The notes below the pieces were generated by a model, which did no database searches, was not told the DNA's origin, and worked only from the letters and a program-made list of their open reading frames with translations. From Panax quinquefolius (lineage: Eukaryota > Streptophyta > Magnoliopsida > Apiales > Araliaceae), in NCBI GenBank assembly GCA_020205615.1, contig CM035162.1:32762479-32826478 (forward strand): DNA of 64,000 bases. Direction: 5' to 3'. Numbering within the stretch: the stretch's first letter is position 1; the number at the start of each line of letters is the position of its first letter. Positions 48,213 through 60,531 of this stretch are shown one piece after another. A program made the position numbers and the translations under genes.

Positions 48213-48990
48213 AATTTAATCTCACTTTGGGGATTGTCTTCTCAATCATTTCTATTAGGGGATTAAATTTTTAATTTTTTCTGATTACATCTAATTGATA
48301 GTGTCACGTTAGAAAATTGATGACATGGAAGCGACACGTGACTAAAAAAATGCTTGTGTGTAATATTGAGTCTCGTTTTAATATTTATTCAATTAATTTT
48401 TTTGTACCAAAAAAGGATAAATATAAGACCATTATTAATCTTACTTTTAAAATTGTCATTAAATTTACTTTTAAAAAAAATAAATTTACCAAAAAATTAA
48501 TAATTTACCAAATATTAAATTTAAAAAGTAATAATTTACCAAAAAGGATACAATTGTCATTAAATTTACTTTTAAAAATTAATAATGGTCTTATATTAAA
48601 ATAACAATATTAATAATTTACTTTAAAATTAATAATGGTCTTATTTACCCTTTTTGGTACAAAAAATTAATTAAATACATGTTATAATAAGACTCAATAT
48701 TACACGTAAGTATTTTTTAGTCACGTGTCGCTGCCATGTCATCAATTTTCTTACGTGATACTATCAATTAAATGTAATCAGAAAAAATTAAAATTTTAAT
48801 CACCTAATAGGAAAAATAAAAAAATTGATAAGACAATTCTCAAAGTGGGAAAAAATTAAAAATTTAATTCCTTAATTGAAAAAATTGAGAAGACAATCCA
48901 CAAAGTGATAAAAATTAAAATTTTAATCCTTAATTAAAAATTTTGAAAAGACAATTTCTAAAATGAAAAATAAAATAAAAAATCAGAATA
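48213..48990. mobile_element. Large foldback element with inverted arms of about 280 bp
   Basis: The left arm (48213-48495) and right arm (about 48555-48866) are inverted copies. They share GATTGTCTTCTCAATC, TTTTTCTGATTACAT, GTCACGTG, AGTCACGTGTCGC-type and TTTTTGTACCAAAAAAG segments. The right side adds two further copies of a GAAGACAAT...CAAAGTG block up to about 48990, as in foldback elements with repeated termini. There is no open frame of note. Target duplication was not identified. Confidence 0.75.
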
Positions 48991-49261
48991 TTAATCTATA
49001 TTTAGCCCTTTTTTAAAAGTAGTTCACACCAAAAAACGTGAAGTGTATTCCACCTCTTGCTCTTACAAAAATTATATTTACTTATAAAAATAAAGATTCT
49101 CATTCTTTTGTTACGGTCAATATAAAAAAAATAATATATATAATTACCATCATTTCCTTGAGTTTTTATGATTTTGGTAGGCACTAGTTTACAACTAAAA
49201 TTAAAGTCAATTCATCTTTGGATGCAAAAGTCTTAGACTATTTTTTTATTTTTTACTAGGG
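48991..49261. other. Intergenic stretch upstream of the CHCH gene
   Basis: AT-rich sequence without recognised features. It probably includes the promoter of the downstream gene, but no clear TATA box could be assigned. Confidence 0.4.
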
Positions 49262-49378
49262 GACTGTCGTCATCTCGTGGATCTTAGTTTAGGGCTAACG
49301 GAAAGCTCGGACGATCGAGAAGAAAACAATCGCGGCAATGGTGGTGAGCCTAAGACGGATCTAATACTTTCAATCGAC
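49262..49378 (+). other. Probable 5' leader exon of the CHCH gene
   Basis: A GC-richer segment ends at a donor-like ACG/GTAATC, about 1.46 kb before an acceptor (ATATTTCTAG) that lies 27 bases upstream of the coding ATG. It contains a short upstream frame (ATGGTGGTGAGCC, 8 codons). This is an inference from composition and splice wording; transcript data would settle it. Another donor-like site near 50681 could mark an alternative leader exon. Confidence 0.4.
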
Positions 49379-50869
49379 GGTAATCTTTAAGTAGCCCGGT
49401 CATTCCTCCCGATTTGTGAGTAATCTTTTCTTGTTCTTCTTCATTTTTCATACCTAATATCCTTAAACCTCCAGTCTCGTCTTTTGGTTTAAAGCTAGAG
49501 TTAAGAGTATTTTCTGTGAAGTTATATTGAATTGAGGAACACAAGCTTCAATTGAATCACTAGATTATAGAATATGTGATGGATTGTGTAACTTATGTTA
49601 TCCCCTGCTATTTTCTGTGAAGTTTCATTGTCATTTGTGTAATCATTATGTAAACTTGTACGAGCAATTATTGATATTGTAGTTTCTGTTTGTGATAAGA
49701 TATGATCAATTTAGTTAGAGTTTTATTCAACTTTTGGGATCCCCTCCATTTTGACATAATGCTTTAGAATGATATGGAGTCAGGAGTAATATAATATAAG
49801 TGTATTTGGGTTGTCTCAAGTTTAGCTATTTATCTCAGGCTCTCACCAAGGAAATTGGGGAATGAGAGCCAAAAACATGTGCGCTGTCTGAATGTGGAAA
49901 ATGCTAATCAATTCAAGTTGTTTTGGAGCTGATGTGAATCGATTATTGTGAACTTGTATGCCCTTGCATTTCCGGAGAAAACATTCTAGATGCTAATTTG
50001 GGTAAGTTTGTGTTTGTCAAAATCAACCATCACGATACTCCTCAAGTTATCTCAGTATAAATGCACGTCTTGAACTCTTGATAAATCACATTCAGAAAGA
50101 GTATGTTTCTCTGTAACCTCACCGACCACCTCCTTAGTTCCTAGCCTTGAAAAGACTGGTTTTTATTCTGTTAGGTAGTAAGGATATCCACTTCTTGAGC
50201 CAAATCTCACCAAAGTTTATCCGCCATTAGTTTAGGTAAATGGCTGACCTTGTTATCTTATTGTAATATTAACAGTTTAGTAACCTGCTGCCATAATGCT
50301 AAAATTTGATGTAAAACTATCACAGCTGCCAAGAGATAGAAATAGCATTTCAAATGCCCTTGAAGTTGTTGAGTTAAACAAATACTAGATTGGAAAGCTA
50401 AAAGTATTGGTTTCTTCAAAGCTCTATGGTAAACTATAGGAATGAGGTTTACACGACTAATTTATAGGTGAAATTGACTTTTCTAAGGATCTAAGGTTAA
50501 TTGATAAGCAGCAACCTGCAAAGCATTGATTTAACCAGGCGTTTAAATTATGTTCCTGAGTTCATTTGAACTCCTAAAGAGACTCTTAATCTCAGCAGAC
50601 ATCTTATCATTATTCATATACATCTAATTTGGTTGATCTGGAACAGTTTAATGATAGCATGGGCTCAACAAGAGCTGGTAAATCCCTCTCCTCTTTCTCT
50701 TTCTTTCACCTTGTCAAATGCTTGATGCTGGGTAATCATATAATATCAATCTGCACTATGCTATATATGCTATTGCAAGCTTAACTTGCGATTGGCATTA
50801 TATTTATTGCTATTCTAATCCTATACTAACTGATATTTCTAGGTAATTTGTCCTTGAACCTGTTCTACA

Positions 50870-51415
50870 ATGGGTGAATCATTTACAATTCAGATTAGCA
50901 GCAACCTAATTAAACAGCTAGCAGATGACGGTGTGAAGAAGAAAATGAGGAAACCGAAAACAAAGATACCACGAGAACCCCAACAATCCCCTACTAAAGT
51001 CCATCAGAAGCAAATTTCTGGTGATTCTGATACACTAAAAAGCCCCAGTGCTGTGGGATGGCCAGTCCAGCCTCCACTCTTTCTGCCAGTTACCCCGCCT
51101 CCACAAGCTTCTCACGAGGAGATAGATGCAATCAGGTATGTCCTTCAAGATAGTGAAAAGGTTCTGGATAGATTGAAGAAGCAGGAAGAGGACATGGTGC
51201 AGGAAGTAACACAGAGAGCCAAGGATCTTCATGAGAAGGAGTTCAAGCTTCCACACCAGAAACAAATGCCCTGCTTGGCAGAGAAAAATGCTTGCTTGGA
51301 GTGCTATGGGGAAAATGTCAAGAATCCTCTAAAATGTGCCAGTTTGGTAAAACAATTTGCAGATTGTGCTCGAAGAGCTAGGCAGCATATGAGCTCAGTA
51401 GAAAAGGTCAGCTAA
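50870..51415 (+). CDS. Twin CX9C (CHCH-domain) protein, probably mitochondrial
   Basis: Open frame of 181 residues starting MGESFTIQISSNLIKQLADD. Residues 20-50 are basic (KKKMRKPKTKIPREP). Residues 82-128 are a likely coiled coil (EEIDAIRYVL, then RLKKQEEDMVQEVTQRAKDL). Residues 135-166 hold C135-X9-C145-X10-C156-X9-C166, the CHCH fold imported by the Mia40 disulfide relay into the mitochondrial intermembrane space. The coiled coil plus C-terminal CHCH layout resembles the MICOS subunit MIC19/CHCHD3, but I do not claim that identity. The ATG follows an intron acceptor. The frame ends VEKVS-stop, and the AAAAG/GTCAGC just before the stop could instead be a donor, so the true C-terminus may differ slightly. 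Codons are undamaged, unlike the surrounding transposon genes. Confidence 0.85.
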   Translation: MGESFTIQISSNLIKQLADDGVKKKMRKPKTKIPREPQQSPTKVHQKQISGDSDTLKSPSAVGWPVQPPLFLPVTPPPQASHEEIDAIRYVLQDSEKVLDRLKKQEEDMVQEVTQRAKDLHEKEFKLPHQKQMPCLAEKNACLECYGENVKNPLKCASLVKQFADCARRARQHMSSVEKVS

Positions 51416-51946
51416 AGGAATTTGCCTTGAATTCATACACTTTAATTAAAAGTAATTTCCAGTTTGATGACCAATTGGATTTTTGCTGGGCAAATAACAA
51501 AACTCTCATTGTTCCCATAGTTGAGTTGCATTCTAGTTGGATCCAACTAGTTTGGTCTATTTTTGCACTTACACACCTCTGAACTATATTCTAATTCATG
51601 GATGTAAGCTTATATGGAAATGCATATTGGATCTTCTTATGTGCTATTGATGCCAACCATGGTCCATTAGTTCCGTTTTCCCTGAATCCGATATTGAACA
51701 AAACAGAACTTACATATGAAATAACATTGTACTTTTCGATTCAATAGAACTAAGTATGTTTTATATTTCTACTTGATTGCTTGTGCACCCTCTTTCCCTT
51801 GGCCATTAAACCCTATAAAGGTTCTTCTTACTTTGTCAAAAGATCATGCTTAGCAGAGCTCCTCTCTTGTTGTCTTGTTGTCTTTTGCCTTTCCTATTTT
51901 ATTTTATTTTATTGATTCTCAATTGAAAACTAGTATATCTTTTTTT
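51416..51946 (+). other. 3' flank of the CHCH gene
   Basis: AT-rich sequence, probably the 3' untranslated region or a last intron. I see no further coding exon and no clear polyadenylation signal that I would assign. Confidence 0.35.
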
Positions 51947-52657
51947 CAATGTTCTAAAAGGCGGGCGGCTGAGAGGGGCCTAGCGCCTAGGGGTCTAGGC
52001 GGATTTTTTATTTTAAGCTAATTTTAATATTTTATCATACATTTATCCAAACAAGACAATAATAAAAAGCAAAACAATTTATAATAAAGATAATAAAAAG
52101 ACATTTGCTAATGTCTAATGTCAAAGTTCAAACACATGCAATTGTTTAAAGTTCAAACATATTTTTAACGGATTAATTTTATTTATAAACAATATTGCTA
52201 TTAAATAATAAAATTAAAATTTCAAGAATTTAATTCAATATTAAAATTTCAGAAACTAAATATAAATTTAAAAATTATATTGAATTAAACTAAATATTAT
52301 AAATATATCACCATTTATATAATTTGAAGTTGGTACAAGTTCAAAAAATTACAACTATAATAAAATTATTCATTTTGACTTGATATTGTTCATTTCTTGT
52401 TATGATTTGATATGCTACAACTTGTATTATAAATATGGTAAATCATTAGAAAAATAAATATATCAAGATCTGGTTTGGGTAGTTATTAAAATAAAAAAAA
52501 ACATCTCCGCCTAGACCTTGCCTAATTTCTTGGAGTGATTTTTTTCGCCTTAGGCTAGGTAGTATTGGAGAGACAAGGCTAAAAGCCGGACGCCAAGGGG
52601 GGTCCTAGCGCCTAAGCGGGGTCTAGGCGGACCTGAGCGGGAATTTTTAGAACACTG
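51947..52657. mobile_element. Non-autonomous DNA transposon with CAGTGTTCTAAAA ends
   Basis: Left CAATGTTCTAAAA (51947) and right TTTTTAGAACACTG (to 52657) are inverted repeats, extended inside by GC-rich CCTAGCGCCTAGG/GTCTAGGCGG blocks at both ends around an AT-rich core. Flanks are poly-T on both sides, so the target duplication cannot be measured. This type of end is common in plant MITE-like elements. There is no open frame. Confidence 0.8.
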
Positions 52658-53110
52658 TTTTTTTTTATTTCAACAAAATTTGATGTGTCAGTTTCAAACA
52701 TATGGAGTCCAATCTGCATGTAGCTGGAACATTAAATTTTCATTAACTTGAAATTTATAGCTTTAGTGCAGTGTGTAGAAAGCCTTGGTGCAGTGTGTAG
52801 AGAAAGATTAGTCGCAGCATATCACTGATAACCCTCCTTGATGTCTAAGGCAGAGAATTTTGTGTTCTTTGACGGTCAGAAATAAAAAGAAAAATACTAT
52901 TGAAATAGGCTAGAAAAAAAATGTATGATTCCCACAGATTCAACATCATAAAGCCCATTCAAGTTGATTTGAAAATAAAAATGATTCGAATTCGATCTTT
53001 AATTACTCAGTCTTTAGTACTTAACAGGTTCCAAAACAAAGTTCCATTTCACTTTGATCTTAGTTAATTTGTAGGTTTATTGAGAGGGAATGAAACACAC
53101 ACTACACTAA
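52658..53110. other. Intergenic stretch, nothing recognised
   Basis: AT-rich, without open frames or element ends that I can support. 52767-52801 holds a short tandem duplication of GCAGTGTGTAGA. Confidence 0.4.
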
Positions 53111-54080
53111 TGCCAAACGACGTTTGGATCGATGGAATAGGAAGGAGAATGAAATGAATCATTTTATTGGAATGATAAAAATGTTGTTTGGTTTGTTTAT
53201 TCTAACGGAATAATGTATTCCTAGTGGAATAGGTGTTAACTTAAAATTATAATTTTTATTCCTGGAAGGGGGGTCAAGAATAACTTATTCTATCTATTAT
53301 TTTTAAGTAATTGACAAATATGCCCCTTAAAAATAAAATAGGGTTCTATATTCTTTCATTCAATCAATCTATCGATCTGTGAAAGAGGAGGAACAAAGGC
53401 GAGCGAAAGAGGAGCACCCCCACACCCCCACCCCCACCCCCTTCCCCCACACCTCCCACCCACACCCCCACCCCCACCCCACCCCACCCCCACCCCACCC
53501 CACCCCCCCACACCCTCCCCCACCCCTTCCAAAAAAATAATATTATGTGATTATGTATACACCTCTTACCCCCCCCCCCCCCACCTTCCACCCCCCACCC
53601 TCTACGCAAAAAAAATAATATTATGTGATTATGTACCCCACCCCATCCTCCCACCTCCACCCCCACCTCCACCCCACCCACAAAAAAAAATAATATTATG
53701 TGATTATGTATCACCCCTTACCACCACCCCACACCCCACCCCCCCCTCACCCCCGCCTAAAAAAAAAATTATATGAAAAAGTATATGAAAAATTATATGA
53801 AAAAGTATAGTAAAAAAGAAGAAGAATATAATTATAAAAAAAATCTAGAGAAATATGTGTTAATTTTTAATATAAATTGAATTTAAGTTAAATTTGAACG
53901 TTTAGAAATTATTTGGGTCACTTTCTAATTATTTATTTCATTCTTAGATGTATTCATAACATTAACTTAAAACGTGTAAATGGAATATTAAAAATTATTA
54001 ATTCTTTCCTTATTCCATTCTTTATTCTACCATCTATACTATTATACTACTTTATTTTCATTTGATCCAAACGTAGCATA
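53111..54080. mobile_element. Candidate non-autonomous element with ACGTTTGGATC ends
   Basis: CGACGTTTGGATC at 53118-53130 and its inverse GATCCAAACGTAGCA at 54064-54078, followed inward on both sides by GGAATA/TATTCC-rich sequence. These ends resemble those of small plant DNA elements. The centre is filled by a C-rich minisatellite. Boundaries are approximate. Confidence 0.5.
53408..53757. repeat. C-rich minisatellite (G-quadruplex-prone on minus strand)
   Basis: Long runs of CCCCACC units, interrupted three times by an AAATAATATTATGTGATTAT segment that is repeated about every 80 bases. The minus strand has many G4-G5 runs one base apart, enough for several G-quadruplexes. The Gly/Val-rich frame on that strand is a composition artefact. 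Confidence 0.9.
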
Positions 54081-54462
54081 AATAATTCTACTTTTGTCTG
54101 AGATGAACTTTTGAGCTTGTGTTGAATTAATTGGCAAGGGGGCAAAATTTCCATAACCTTCGAAGAAGAAATGAGTAGTGAAAGATGAGTACGTACGAGG
54201 CATAGAATTTGTTTCAATCGGCATTCGGCTAATTATTAGGATTGGTATCATCAGGAGTCTTATTTTGACAATTTTGTTGGTGCTATTTTTGTTGTGATGC
54301 TATTTGTCATTTGTCAAAGCTTATGATGTCGACACTTGAACGGAGATATTGGTATTTGGTGTCACAACTTTATTCGTCTCTTTAGAGAGCACGATCACAA
54401 TATGTCAGGTGTGGCCGGCAATTGACTTTAGAAGGTTTGGCTAATGTCCGTTTTATATGATA

Positions 54463-54744
54463 CTATCTCCGTTCCTTAATATAAGTCGTTTTAGAAAAGT
54501 ATTTTTGTTCCTTAATATAAGTCGTTTGAGAATTTTAAGTAAGCATTTATTGCCTAGTTTCTAATATTATCCCAAGTATTAAATATAACTTTGGTTCTAC
54601 CATTTATTTTTGTCGATAAATAACAATCTCTTCTTCGTCTGAAATGATATAGATAATTGATATTATAGTTAATGTTATCTGATCATTTCCTTAATATCTT
54701 GTGCATAGCTAACTCTAAACGACCTATATTAAGGAGCGGAGGAA
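54463..54744. mobile_element. Stowaway-type MITE
   Basis: Flanked by TA on both sides (54461-54462 and 54745-54746). Ends are CTATCTCCGTTCCTTAATAT and, on the minus strand, TTCCTCCGCTCCTTAATATA, close to the CTCCCTCCGT ends of Tc1/mariner-derived Stowaway elements. The left end repeat TTCCTTAATATAAGTCGTTT is partly duplicated. Confidence 0.85.
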
Positions 54745-55058
54745 TATGAGATCTTAGTCCCTATTTTTTTTTTGTCCTCATCATCATCCCTTCATTTAAA
54801 TTTTGACACCTAGCCACTTATTTAATTTTACAGTTAATTAGTGTCAAGTAAAAAGTAGATGTCAAAATTTAAGTGAAAAACATAAGAAAACAGAAAAAAT
54901 AGACAGGATTTGCTCTCGTTTTATATATACAAGGTTTGGCTAATGGCCTTTTTTTGACTCAAATTTTAGGTCCAAAATATATCTCAAATACACATGCATT
55001 GTATTGTGGGTTGGGGGTGCTTCTGGTACACATTGTACCGAACTAACGATCGGTACAT

Positions 55059-55280
55059 GTGTTTTTTTAACCACAATTATGAGACAAAAAATTAAAAAAT
55101 AATAGAGCAAGTTTGAATAAAAAACTGTAACAAAAAGTATATTTTTTATTGAAAAAACACAGTAAACAATTTACAGTATTTTTTAATAAAAAATATACTT
55201 TTTTTTACAGTTTTTTGTTCAAATTTGCTCTATTATTTTTTATTTTTTCGATAATTGTAGTTAAATTTTTTTAAAATAAC
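55059..55280. repeat. Long near-perfect hairpin (foldback MITE)
   Basis: 55059-55167 and 55168-55280 are inverted copies with few mismatches (AATAATAGAGCAAGTTTGAA against its inverse TTCAAATTTGCTCTATTATT). There is almost no loop. Just upstream is a GTACCGA...TCGGTAC palindrome (55036-55055). Such hairpins can feed small-RNA production if transcribed, but no evidence of that is available here. Confidence 0.8.
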
Positions 55281-55313
55281 AGTCTTAGATTAATGGCGGC
55301 AGTCGGACGCTTC

Positions 55314-58028
55314 TATGGCGCCCCCAAAATTAGGTATCGTCACCCATCTTGGGTCGCCACTTACATGGTACATAAATTCAAATCAACTTACTAATATAAG
55401 CTGTTGTATGCAATACGATATAAAGCTGTGAGTTTGAATACAAATATTGTCTACTAGATATTATACAAACTCGAAAAGAGTCCTCATTACAACTATTATC
55501 ACTTTATTTCACGAGAATAGTGAGGACTACTAATCTTATCCTGCGGACCATTACTCAGTTCTCGACTAAATACCATTTATGTTCTCATTTCACGAAGAAA
55601 CGGTGAAAGAAAAGGGTGAGCTCAACTAGCCGATGAAGAAATATTATGACTAAGATAATGCGAGAATAAATTATCATTAGCCTTGACATGATGTTAAGCG
55701 ATAAAATACAATAGACAACAAGTTTAGCTGCTGGTGAATAAGCAATCCATTAAAAAGTCAGTAGAGAATAAAGTCTACTATCTTTTAGGTTTTAAAGGTT
55801 TTTCATCATCTTGTTATATTTGAGACTCGAACTTTAATAAATAATCCACATCATCGAATCACCCCCGCACTACTGACGAGGATATTCATCAAATTATCGA
55901 TGGTGGTCACTACTCTAAGAATCACCCCTGGTCATAATCATACCAAAAACTATCCATCACTGCATTACTGTGCCACGAGGACTTTTATCACATCATTTAT
56001 AACAAATGCTGATTATGCAAGAATGATCCACAGTCATAATCATACTAAGTTCATCTATACTGCGTTAATAGAAGATAACATAATATAACATGAGGATGAT
56101 GACAATGACATAATAATTCAATAAAACAAGTTCAAGAATTATTTTATCCGGAAATTATTAACGTCAAATTGTCAAAAATGATCTGCTTTTTGTAGAGTAA
56201 AATTCAAGAATGATCGGAAGAATATTTCCATGAAAGATCTTTGGATGAAACGCAAATATCGAGGATATTCTACTAATTTCATGGAGTATAGAAGTCAAAG
56301 TTTTAACCAATTTGGGTATAATAAAGAATGGAATAACAAAAGAAATCACCGTGCATGCGGTGCTTGCATAGGCGAGTTATTCAATGAGAATAATAATAAC
56401 GAAACGAAGTCGTTTGAAATTCACTGCAAGCGGGATGTTCAATGAGAATAATAAAGATGGAACGGATCCAGGTGTAAAAAACACATATAGGATATTCCAA
56501 CAGAATGATAAAAGCGGAACCCGGTCGGTGTAAAAACACATGACGCAGGATGTTCCAATGAGAATAATAAATACGGAACCCGGTCGGTGTAAAACACATG
56601 CAGAGAGGATGTTCCAGCGGAATAATAAAAAGCAGAACCCGGTCAGGTGTAAAACACACATGAGGGCAGGATGTTTCAATGAGAATAATAAAAGGCAGAA
56701 TAATAGAAGAATGTCACCAAGTATATGGTAGTCGCGTATCTGAGTTATTCCAACAGAATAATAAGGAATGGAATAATGAAGTTCTCTTCATGAATACAAA
56801 AGAATAATATCCCTTACGAAGTACAACAAATAATATTCCTACCTTAGAAGAAGGCCGAATATTGGCAAGGTGAAGTAGCGAGAATACTTTTCTTCTTTCT
56901 CTCTATAGTTTCTCTCTCTAGAGTTTGGTGAATTCGTGAAAAATAATGAAGCACTAGGCCTCTATTTATAGAAGATTTCTAGCTTAAGACTTTTGTCGTA
57001 TGAAAAGGAAAGTGGCTTGTATTTGGTGATGTGAAAAGAAAAGTGGTTTGGCCTTTGTAATGTGAAGCGACAAGTGGTTCGGCGCTTTTGTAATGTGAAG
57101 CGACGACAAGTGGTTCGGCGCTGTAATGTGAAACGACAAGTGGTTCGACCTTTATAATGTGAAGCGACAAGTGGTTCGGCCTTTGGTAAAGGTAATTACT
57201 ATTGATGAAGGTAATTACTATTCACAAAGGTAATTACTATTCACGAAGGTAATTACTATTCACAAAGGTAATTATTATTCGAAGGTAATTACTATTTCAC
57301 GAAAAGGTAATTACTATTGTGAAGGTAATTACTATTGATTGAAGAGACTCTTAGATGATGACATATGGCCCCCATAAAATAATCAAACTTACCACAAATG
57401 TCTCATATGCGGACTCTTTATATACATCGAGGATTGAATAAATATTACCACAAATCATTTTATTTTTAATCAACACATATTTAATCTTTCAACAATTATT
57501 AATTATTTATAACTTGTCGTCTCAATTATTGATTTAATCTATATAACATATTATCTGACGGATGATCTTTGTGTGATAATTGAATCGATAATATAAGAGA
57601 TATGATCGGCAATTCTTTGTAGCAATAATTGAGCATAGGTGAGTGACTTCTCACGTAAGCATCGATAATCGATATCGTGTGCTACTTATAAAACTACTGG
57701 CGTATTCTTCGTACTTTTACTCTAGGGTAATTCAAGCGGTTTTAACGGTAACACCTCTGTAGTTATTTTTATAGAAAGATAATTTTGTCGTTTTTCTAAC
57801 TACGACAATACTTTTTGTGGGGTCCACTGATGATTGAGTAGTCGTCACGAATATTCCCGACACAAAAGAATATTCCCAGAGCCAAGCGAATATTTTATAA
57901 CAACTTGCATACTTTGCAAAATTTATAAATACTACCCACAACTATAATATTATCTTAAATTCACACCATAATATTAAAAATTATTTCGACAAAATTTAAA
58001 TCTTTATTGATAAAATCGAAGGGTCTCA
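55314..58028 (-). repeat. 3' LTR of the minus-strand element
   Basis: The plus strand starts TATGGCGCCCCCAAAATTAG (the other LTR has TGTGGCGCCCC) and ends GGGTCTCA at 58028. It contains the hairpin minisatellite (56320-56790), TATA box (56963-56970 minus), an array of GTAATGTGAAGCGACAAGTG units (57030-57180) and a GGTAATTACTATTCAC array (57180-57345). Confidence 0.85.
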
Positions 58029-58060
58029 AATCTTCCCTCCTTATGGAATTTAAGCCCTCG
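58029..58060 (-). other. Polypurine tract and pol-end remnant
   Basis: The minus strand reads AATTTCGAGGGC, then ATAAGGAGGGAA just before the LTR, the same layout as at 41745-41790. It marks the 3' end of the internal region. Confidence 0.7.
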
Positions 58061-58479
58061 AAATTAGGGTGTAATACACTGGTATGATAAAGAGGTGAGG
58101 ATACCTTGAATACCTTTATCGTTAAAAATATTAAATTCATCTTTGCAATCCGGCGAAGATATTCATTAACAATTCATCTTTTGCACTCTGGGCCAAAGAT
58201 ATACAAGCTATAAAACCAATAATCTTTGAGCGCAGCGACTTAATAGTATCACGACCCACGAATTATCCATGCACCAGCGGCCGAGGATATTCGTGTTTTC
58301 ATTCTGATCGTGATTATCTAGAATAATCCTTGGTGGTAATCATAATCATACCAAGTCTATCGATACACTACTACTGACGAAGATGACTTTTACCACATCC
58401 ATGAATTAATATTTCATTCTTTGAGACTCATTTCAATAATTAATCCATATCATCGAATCATCCACCTTTTCTGGTCGAG

Positions 58480-59010
58480 GATATTCATTAGTATCACGAC
58501 CACGAATTATCCATGCACTACTGACGAAAGATAATCGTGTATTCATTAAGTATCACGACCACAAATTATCCATGCACTACGACCAAAGATAATCGTGTAT
58601 TCATTAGTATCACGACCACAAATTATCCATGCACTACTGACCAAAGATAATCGTGTATTCATTAGTATCACGACCACAAATTATCCATACACTACGGACG
58701 AAGATAATCGTGTATTCATTAGTATCACGACCACAAATTATCCATGCACTACTGACTAAAGATAATCGTGTATTCATTAGTATCACGACCACAAATTATC
58801 CATGCACTACGACCAAAGATAATCGTGTATTCATTAGTATCACGACCACAAATTATCCATGCACTACGGACCAAAGATAATCGTGTATTCATTAGTATCA
58901 CGACCACAAATTATCCATGCACTACTACCACGAAGATAATCGTGTATTCATTAGTATCACGACCACAAATTATCCATGCACTACTGACCAAAGATAATCG
59001 TGTTTTCAAT
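58480..59010. repeat. About 58-bp tandem array
   Basis: Nine to ten units, each with TCACGACCACAAATTATCCAT, a GCACTAC segment and AAAGATAATCGTGTATTCAT. Single units of this kind occur in the LTRs (for example 1330-1400 and 2075-2130), so the array is an expansion of an LTR motif. Open frames here follow the repeat. Confidence 0.92.
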
Positions 59011-60530
59011 TACGGTTATGATTATCTACGAACAATCCACAGTCATAATCATACCAAGTCCATCTATGCATTCTGAGGCCACGAGATGACTTTCAACGTA
59101 ATATAAGCATGAGGATAACGATATAAAGAATCGATCGAATGAGATAAAGGATAAATATTAAACATTTATAATATAATTTATCCAGGATTCAAGAATATCC
59201 CCATGTTATCAATCACTTAATAATCTCATAATCTAATATCATTAATATTATAACAATATTTTAATCACTTCTTAAATTTATAAACAATTTATCTCGATTG
59301 TTTACGCTTTACCATATAATGCATTTAATCATTCAAAATGCCATACTCATAAGATATCATCACCAATTATCAAATCCCTCATAAAAAAATATGCATATAT
59401 TCTATATAGGATTCTCTAGCCATAAAATCCTATTATCAACTTTGTTACTTCACATAACATATTTAACTCATATGTTTAGTAACTAAACTATTTTCATGAA
59501 AAATACCAAATCAGTCCCAAAAATATTTCTTTTCTGGGTTTTAGCATAATATAGTCCCATAATGAAAATATATTTTTCTCGGAATTTTTAAAATTCATTT
59601 ACTATTTTTCAAAAATTAATTTCTAATTAATTCCTTAAGAAATTAGCTACCTCAAGTTTAACTCCAAAAATTCCCAAATCTTGGCAGAACCTTACACATG
59701 TTAACGTGAGCTTCCAGTTTAAATTTCATGGTCGTGAGTTATAGAACTCGGTTATAGCGTTTTTAAATCGGAAAAACCTAAATATTGAAATAGTCATAAC
59801 TTGCTCATTTTAAGTCAGAATGAGCTCATTTTTGGACAGGAGGTACTTTATACCATATACCTTCATGTCCCAAAAGGCCAGAATTTTTCTCATAATTTAA
59901 GTGGCCGAAACAGCCCGTCTAAAATCATGGCAGTGACTTTTTAGGTCGTTTTTGCAGCTTTGCACTCTTTTGCTAAAATCAGTCCATAGAAAAATATACA
60001 ACACCTTTCCCGTAATTCCACTTGGATTAGTTAGGTAACTCATAGATCTAACTCTAGGACTTGACCACACTCAAAAATTCAAAATATAATAGGAGATATG
60101 GTCGATTGAATTTCATATTACGTTTTTCACCAAAAATCGATTTTCAACTCTTTGTGATTTCTAAGAAACTTTCATGTTTTCACATACTAACCAACATAAC
60201 TCATCTTAAAACTTACTAATACTTCATATACCCATGATTTTCATCAGTTCTATGCTTTTATTATGACTTTCATCATAAACCACGTAAACTGTTCATTTTA
60301 GTTGAAGAAATATTTGAGGGTTTAAGAAATGGGTTTTGTACTGGGTCAATACAAAATTCGATTTCACGCTCTAGGGTAGGCTAGGAAATTTTCAAGAATA
60401 CGTCAAGAAATTTATTAATGATAGAAATATCATTCAAAACTACTACTCTTATCCAAGACTTGGATAGTACGTTACATTGATACCAACTGTGACTTTCATC
60501 CCAACTTTGGATAGCACGTCACAATGACAC
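59011..60530 (-). other. Internal non-coding sequence, LTR-like
   Basis: No gene. 59690-60080 resembles a long gypsy LTR promoter region in minus orientation (CATAACTTGCTCATTTTAAG wording), similar in style to 18000-18400. It may be an older nested LTR fragment. Confidence 0.35.
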
Positions 60531-60531
60531 C

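Noticed and set aside
53364..53714. Gly/Val-rich open frame on the minus strand
   Set aside because: It is the translation of the CCCCACC minisatellite; no domain, and periodic with the DNA repeat.
58653..59076. Open frames over the 58-bp array
   Set aside because: Periodic products of a tandem repeat, with no start context or domain.
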